Below are positions 41,452 through 42,753 of a stretch of DNA of 42,753 nucleotides, piece after piece; within the stretch, counting starts at the first letter, position 1, and the number at the start of each line of letters is the position of its first letter. The stretch spans positions 1 to 42,753 of the forward strand of contig JBFXEJ010000049.1 of the NCBI GenBank assembly GCA_050180235.1, read 5' to 3'. The stretch comes from JAABRU01 sp050180235. GTDB taxonomy: Bacteria; Desulfobacterota; Desulfobacteria; Desulfobacterales; Desulfococcaceae. Below the pieces are notes generated by a model. It was not told the DNA's origin and ran no database searches. It saw nothing but the letters and a program-made list of their open reading frames with translations. Made by a program: the position numbers and the translations under genes.

Positions 41452-42753
41452 TTATTTCTGAAAATTGTCTCCCGGATGAGGAGCTTCCCGAACCATTTTC
41501 CTGAAAGCGTCTCTTTCTTCGGGGCTGCCGATGACTGCCACCAGATCATTGCCTGAAAAACGGTAATCCGCAGTGGGATTCGGGTAAAAAATTCCTTCGT
41601 GGATCACGCCCACAACCGAGGCCCCGATCTGGCTGCGGATATTGGATTCCCGGAGTGTATGACCGATCAGAGGACTGTCCGGAGGCAGACTTATCCAGGA
41701 AATCTCCAAAAGATCTCCCGCATTTTTCAGCCGGGTCATCATATGATAATCCCCATTGGCCTGATGTACGGGGAGATACAACTGCCTGCGCATGGCATCT
41801 GTATACTGCTGTATCATTGTTGCAGGAATTTTGAGATGCACCAAAGCCTGTCTGGCAATTTCCAGTCCGGCCTCCAGTTCCGGCAGCACCACCATATACA
41901 CTCCCTCATCATAGAGATTTTTCATCTGCTCGGTTCCTTCGGCCCGTACAACGATATTCAGTTCCGGGTTCAGATTCCGCACCTGATGAACAATGGTCTG
42001 GGTGGCAACAATTGAGGGAATCGTGATGAGCAGGAGTTTGGCTTCTTCGATCTTTGCGGCCTCCAGCACCAGAGGCTGGGTAACATCACCATAGACCACA
42101 GGATAACCTTCGGCTTTGCACTGTCCAAGCCGCTGATAATTCAGTTCTGCAATGACAAAGGGAACTTCCAGTTGGGTCAGCATACGCGCCACATGCTGGC
42201 CCACTCTGCCGCCCCCCGCGATAACCACATGATCTCTCAGCCCTTTTTCCGGAATATTGATGGTTTGCAAAGCCTCATGGGTGAACAGCCGCTTTTTCAG
42301 GGCATAAAGCGGCGCGGTCAGTCCGGATACCATAGGGGTGATTACCATGCTGATGACCGTTGCAGTGAGAACCAGGGAATACACACTGTGATCTATGGAA
42401 CCGGTTTCCAGTCCCACCTTTGCCAGCACAAAGGAAAATTCCCCGATTTGAAACAGTCCGAGTCCCACAGCCAGGGGAATCACATTGCTGTAACCGAAAG
42501 CTCTTGTGATAATGGCAAAAATGGAACCTTTGCCCACAGAGACCAGAAAAACCAGAGTCAGCACCTTTCCCCAGTTTTCCATGAAAAAACCCGGATCCAG
42601 CAGCATGCCCACAGAGGTGAAAAAAAGAAGTCCGAACATATCCCGCAGGGGATTAATATCGCTAAATGCCTGATTCCCGAATTCAGATTCACACAGCACC
42701 ATTCCCGCGACAAACGCTCCAAAGGCAAAGGAAAGGCCGAAAAGCCAATTTGC
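41452..42753 (-). CDS. KefB/KefC-type cation:proton antiporter (cut at the window edge)
   Basis: The reading frame is open through the right edge; 434 residues are visible, lacking the N-terminal membrane half. It begins in the membrane domain (AFGAFVAGMVLCESEFGNQAF) and continues with INPLRDMFGLLFFTSVGMLL. A TrkA-N/RCK domain has the nucleotide-binding motif VVIAGGGRVGQHVARML and GDVTQPLVLEAA. A C-terminal TrkA-C domain (LPPDSPLIGHTLRESNIR...LVAVIGSPEERDAF) closes it. It is a membrane monovalent-cation/proton antiporter, probably for K+ or Na+, gated by nucleotide. An internal ATG at 42702 is not the start. Confidence 0.92.
   Translation of the reverse strand, partial: ANWLFGLSFAFGAFVAGMVLCESEFGNQAFSDINPLRDMFGLLFFTSVGMLLDPGFFMENWGKVLTLVFLVSVGKGSIFAIITRAFGYSNVIPLAVGLGLFQIGEFSFVLAKVGLETGSIDHSVYSLVLTATVISMVITPMVSGLTAPLYALKKRLFTHEALQTINIPEKGLRDHVVIAGGGRVGQHVARMLTQLEVPFVIAELNYQRLGQCKAEGYPVVYGDVTQPLVLEAAKIEEAKLLLITIPSIVATQTIVHQVRNLNPELNIVVRAEGTEQMKNLYDEGVYMVVLPELEAGLEIARQALVHLKIPATMIQQYTDAMRRQLYLPVHQANGDYHMMTRLKNAGDLLEISWISLPPDSPLIGHTLRESNIRSQIGASVVGVIHEGIFYPNPTADYRFSGNDLVAVIGSPEERDAFRKMVREAPHPGDNFQK

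Overview
The window looks like chromosomal DNA of a Desulfobacterota-type anaerobe, probably a large repeat-rich sulfate reducer of the Desulfobacteraceae/Desulfonema kind. This is inferred from gene content: a Tat-exported periplasmic [NiFe] hydrogenase, class III (anaerobic) ribonucleotide reductase, a fused ADP-forming acyl-CoA synthetase, a TRAP transporter, molybdenum-cofactor genes, PilT/PilU and many short inverted-repeat elements. No rRNA, tRNA or CRISPR array was seen.

Layout. 1-2.2 kb: the tail of an IS630-like transposase abuts a secreted papain-like protease with dockerin-like and BACON-like repeats; the insertion appears to have truncated the protease. 3.2-4.8 kb: a metallo-beta-lactamase-fold hydrolase and a xylose-isomerase-like TIM-barrel protein. 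5.0-10.25 kb: the most notable region, a minus-strand array of gene cassettes separated by four attC-like sites and without an integrase in view (a CALIN-type integron fragment). Its cargo is two periplasmic solute-binding proteins, a CHASE3-type chemoreceptor, a XisH/XisI pair and an uncharacterised 300-residue protein. 11-15.4 kb: acyl-CoA synthetase and TRAP permeases. 16.2-18.3 kb: NrdD with candidate NrdR boxes. 18.6-22.9 kb: a small membrane protein, thioredoxin-like protein, DsbD and ProC. 23.1-26.7 kb: YggT, PilT, PilU and a zinc-ribbon protein. 26.7-30.5 kb: MobA, MoaE-like and MoaC, interrupted by a DNA methyltransferase-nuclease fusion. 30.5-33.9 kb: MltA, a WG-repeat protein and an MNT/HEPN pair. 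34-39.3 kb: a sigma-54 activator, [NiFe] hydrogenase subunits, maturation protease and HypC. 39.6-42.75 kb: a DUF169 protein, a methyltransferase and a KefB-like antiporter cut by the window edge.

Working together: the hydrogenase block makes, inserts metal into and processes a periplasmic uptake hydrogenase. The mob/moa genes supply molybdopterin cofactor. DsbD and the thioredoxin-like protein supply reductant to the periplasm. PilT and PilU power pilus retraction. The cassette array looks like exchangeable environmental-sensing cargo.

Intergenic DNA is dominated by at least two families of short non-coding terminal-inverted-repeat elements: one with ends TAATACCAATTCNCCATTGA, one with ends TTAGGTGATTTCC. 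They sit between genes, sometimes overlap stop codons, occur in tandem, and carry strong hairpins.
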